From contig VBWC01000018.1 of NCBI GenBank assembly GCA_006218035.1, forward strand, positions 182,185-223,723: DNA of 41,539 nt, written 5' to 3'. Below, in pieces: positions 39,064-41,539 of this stretch. The notes below the pieces were generated by a model. That model was not told the origin of the DNA and did no database searches. It was given only the letters and a program-made list of their open reading frames with translations. Each line of letters starts with the position of its first letter. Position 1 is the first letter of the stretch. The translations under genes were made by a program, and so were the position numbers. Origin of the DNA: Gammaproteobacteria bacterium (lineage in GTDB: Bacteria > Pseudomonadota > Gammaproteobacteria > VBWC01).

Positions 39064-41539
39064 TTATTCACTTGCCGGCACGGCAGCTTCCGCGGCCGGT
39101 GCCTGGTCTTTTTCCATCGCAGTGACGGGCTTTGCGGCCGGCGCGACAACGGTGACCTGTTGCGTCGCTGTGCCCTTTTTGGCGGAACTATCAGTCGCCG
39201 TCCACGTGACCTTGTGCACGCCGATCTTGAACGGGCCGGTCTTGTCGGGTTTGGCGTCGAGTTCACCGTCGATCACATCGACCGCAGTCGCGGCGCCCAA
39301 CTCAACGTCGGTTTCGTCACCGTCCGACTCAACGGTAATATCGGCGGGCGGCGTCACCACCGGCGAGCCACGATCCTCCACCGTGACGAACTGCGTGAGG
39401 CTGCTCTCGTTGCCCGCGCGATCCTTCGCATGCCAGGAGATCACCGTGGTGTCGATCGGATAAACGGCGGGCGCATCGCTGGCCACGGCCACTTCGCCGT
39501 CGACCAGATCAACCGCCCTGGCCTCGCCGGGATCGACGGTGGTTTTTTGGCCGGTCGCTTCCGTCACGACATCCTCCGGTACCACGATCTCCGGCGGCGT
39601 GGTATCGGTGACGGTCACCCGCTGGATTGCCGTCGCCGTGTTGCCCGTGCTGTCCGTTACGCTCCAGGTGACCGTGTAGCTACCCGGCGCGAAGGGTCCG
39701 GCCTGGTCAGGCACCGGGGACAGCGCGCCGTCGATGTTGTCTGTGGCAGTCGCCTTGCCCAAGTTTAGCGCGGTCAACAGTCCCGTCGCTTCCACCGTCA
39801 AATCCTTCGGCGCCGAAATCGTCGGCGCCGTCTTGTCAGTGATCGTCACGGCCTGTGTCGCGGTGCTGGCATTCCCGGCGGCATCGACGACACGCCACGT
39901 GACGGTATGCGCGCCGGGCGCGAACGACCCGATATGGTCCGGGGTCGCTTTCAATGCGCCGTCGACGCTGTCCGTTGCCGTCGCATCACCCAGCGCGACC
40001 TCGGTCTTCGCACTGGTCGCTTCGAGCGTAACATCCGCGGGCGGCGTGAGTACTGGCACGGTGGTATCAACCACAGTCACCGTCTGCGTCGCCGTGCCGG
40101 TATTGGTCGCCGCGTCGGTGGCGCTCCAGGTAATCTTGTGTACGCCGACGGCGAACGGACCGGCCTGGTCCGGTTTCGCTGCCACGCTACCATCGACCAG
40201 ATCAACCGCTGTTGCTGCGCCCAAGTCGACCGACGTCGCGCGACCAGCGGCTTCCAGCACCACATCCGGGGGTGGCGTCACCACCGGCACGGTTTTATCG
40301 CTGACGAACACGCGTTGCGTCGCGGTGTTCAGATTGCCGGCCCGGTCGCTGACACTCCACGTAATGATATGCACACCGGGCGCAAACGGTCCGGTTTGAT
40401 CCGGCGCCGGCGCCAATGGGCCGTCGACCTTGTCAGTCGCCGTCGCGCTGCCGAGCTCAACCGGGGTTGTCGCACCGGTAGCTTCCAGTCGTACATCGGC
40501 CGGCACGGTAATCAACGGCGAGGTCGTATCGACCACCGTGATTGTGCGCGACACGCTGCTGCTGTTGCCGGCCTTGTCGGTCACGGTCCAGGTCACCGCG
40601 GTCGTTCCGACTGGATAGGCATCCGGCGCGTCGCTGGTCGGCTGCATCGCCCCGTCGACCAGATCGTCCGCTGATACCTTCAGCGTCGCTGGTGTCGCCG
40701 GGCCAGTCGCCTCGATGGAGATATCCGCTTCCGCGACGATGCGCGGCGGCGTTTTGTCCGTCACTGTCACCGGCTGCTCCGCGCTGCCGGTATTACCGGC
40801 CTTGTCCGACGCGCGCCAAGTGATGGTATGAACTCCCGGCGCAAACGGCCCGGTCCGGTCCGGTTTCGCTGCCAGGTTGCCGTCGACGAGATCACTTGCA
40901 ACCGCTTCGCCGAGTTCTACGCCGGTAGTAGCACCGGTCGCTTCGATCGTGATATCGCGCGGTGTATTAACCACCGGCGGCGTCGTGTCCGTGATCGTGA
41001 CACGCTGTTTTACGCTGACGACGTTACCGGTAAAATCTGTCGCCTTCCACGTCACCTGTGTCGTGCCAACCGGAAATGTACCAGGCGCATCGCTGGTGAT
41101 GACCAGCTTGCTATCAACAATGTCCGTGGCAGTGGCGTTACCCAGCGCCACCGGCGTGGCCAGGTTGGTCGCTTCCGTGATGACGTCCCCCGGCACGGTA
41201 ATCACGGGCGCGGTCGTATCCCGGACAGTTATTTTCTGCGTCGCGCTACCGGTATTGCCCGCCTGGTCCTGGACGCTCCACCTAATAGTATGCTCGCCAA
41301 CGGCAAACGGCCCGGTGACATCCGGTGCCGGCGACACGGCGCCGTCGACCAGATCAACAGCGGTTGCGATACCGGGGTCGACCGGCGTGCTGAGATCGGT
41401 GCCCTCGATCACTACCGCCGGTGGCGGCGCGACGCGCGGCGCAGTGGTATCCGTTACCGTCACCTTTTGCGTCACCGTCGCGGTGTTGCCGGCCGTATCG
41501 GTGATGCTCCACGTGACGGTGTGTTCGCCGACCGTAAAC
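39064..41539 (-). CDS. HYR/Ig-like tandem-repeat surface protein (partial, N-terminus outside)
   Basis: The reading frame is open to the window edge; ~825 C-terminal residues are visible. It contains ten whole and one partial ~77-residue beta-sandwich repeats, each like PVITVPxDVTLEATG, ATATDxVDGxL, TGPFAVGVHTITW, AGNTGTATQxVTVxDTT. This is the HYR (hyalin repeat) pattern found in bacterial adhesins and matrix proteins. Two loop variants alternate (TGPFAxGxH versus SDAPxxYPVGTT). The C-terminus (APAAKPVTAMEKDQAPAAEAAVPASE) is Ala/Pro-rich with no anchor or GlyGly-CTERM; any secretion signal must be at the missing end. Probably cell-surface or secreted; binding partner unknown. Confidence 0.85.
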   Translation of the reverse strand, partial: FTVGEHTVTWSITDTAGNTATVTQKVTVTDTTAPRVAPPPAVVIEGTDLSTPVDPGIATAVDLVDGAVSPAPDVTGPFAVGEHTIRWSVQDQAGNTGSATQKITVRDTTAPVITVPGDVITEATNLATPVALGNATATDIVDSKLVITSDAPGTFPVGTTQVTWKATDFTGNVVSVKQRVTITDTTPPVVNTPRDITIEATGATTGVELGEAVASDLVDGNLAAKPDRTGPFAPGVHTITWRASDKAGNTGSAEQPVTVTDKTPPRIVAEADISIEATGPATPATLKVSADDLVDGAMQPTSDAPDAYPVGTTAVTWTVTDKAGNSSSVSRTITVVDTTSPLITVPADVRLEATGATTPVELGSATATDKVDGPLAPAPDQTGPFAPGVHIITWSVSDRAGNLNTATQRVFVSDKTVPVVTPPPDVVLEAAGRATSVDLGAATAVDLVDGSVAAKPDQAGPFAVGVHKITWSATDAATNTGTATQTVTVVDTTVPVLTPPADVTLEATSAKTEVALGDATATDSVDGALKATPDHIGSFAPGAHTVTWRVVDAAGNASTATQAVTITDKTAPTISAPKDLTVEATGLLTALNLGKATATDNIDGALSPVPDQAGPFAPGSYTVTWSVTDSTGNTATAIQRVTVTDTTPPEIVVPEDVVTEATGQKTTVDPGEARAVDLVDGEVAVASDAPAVYPIDTTVISWHAKDRAGNESSLTQFVTVEDRGSPVVTPPADITVESDGDETDVELGAATAVDVIDGELDAKPDKTGPFKIGVHKVTWTATDSSAKKGTATQQVTVVAPAAKPVTAMEKDQAPAAEAAVPASE

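Noticed and set aside
39064-41539. CRISPR-like or satellite interpretation of the ~231-bp periodicity
   Set aside because: The periodicity is a coding repeat of HYR domains in one open frame; units are diverged and there are no spacers.

Overview
The window looks like ordinary chromosome from a GC-rich Gram-negative bacterium, most likely a gammaproteobacterium. RlmJ, SrkA, a SlyB-type lipoprotein, MtfA, SlyD, exported MsrA/MsrB and a KefB/YbaL-type antiporter fit that group, but no rRNA or other phylogenetic marker is present, so the placement is inference. Genes are tightly packed on both strands. I found no tRNA, rRNA, CRISPR array, prophage or transposase gene.

Layout. 1-3.1 kb: minus-strand rlmJ, a MazG-like pyrophosphohydrolase, a DUF1439-type periplasmic protein and a small exported OB-fold protein. 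3.1-7.6 kb: a DUF1499 membrane protein, a stand-alone cyclic-nucleotide-binding-domain protein, srkA, a glycine-zipper lipoprotein and a methyltransferase. Two MITE-like inverted-repeat elements lie around srkA. 7.6-15.4 kb: a THI5-like binding protein without a signal peptide, two paralogous tandem-receiver response regulators, a 999-residue Calx-beta surface protein and two exported proteins of unknown function. 15.7-19.7 kb: the msrB-msrA operon, a decayed MscS-like fragment, corA, a GNAT gene with a small membrane protein, and an NnrU-family gene. 20.4-25.4 kb: an O-methyltransferase, a Coq4-like protein, an exonuclease/Cho nuclease fusion, mtfA and a glutathione S-transferase. 25.6-28.5 kb: small proteins, a hexose-6-phosphate mutarotase, a 31-residue lipoprotein, slyD and a YkgJ-type cysteine-cluster protein. 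28.5-30.7 kb: a compact sigma-54 module. 30.7-34.6 kb: a thioredoxin-fold protein without CxxC, ferredoxin-NADP reductase, and lemA with an M48 protease. 34.9-38.9 kb: a CheX-like phosphatase with a single receiver, a cation/proton antiporter, a membrane protein and a small exported protein. 39.1 kb to the end: the C-terminal part of a long HYR/Ig-like repeat protein that runs off the window.

Themes. Envelope upkeep and stress recur: methionine sulfoxide repair, SrkA, SlyB-like, LemA/M48, SlyD, Fpr and the antiporter. Signalling is rich in receiver-only proteins. The most distinctive findings are three. First, a palindromic site plus a consensus -24/-12 promoter drives a small YgaP-like membrane protein next to a NifA-type activator. 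Second, the inverted-repeat elements have ends that supply the TAG stop codons of neighbouring genes. Third, both msr genes carry an in-frame second start with its own ribosome-binding site just after the signal peptide, which suggests dual localisation.
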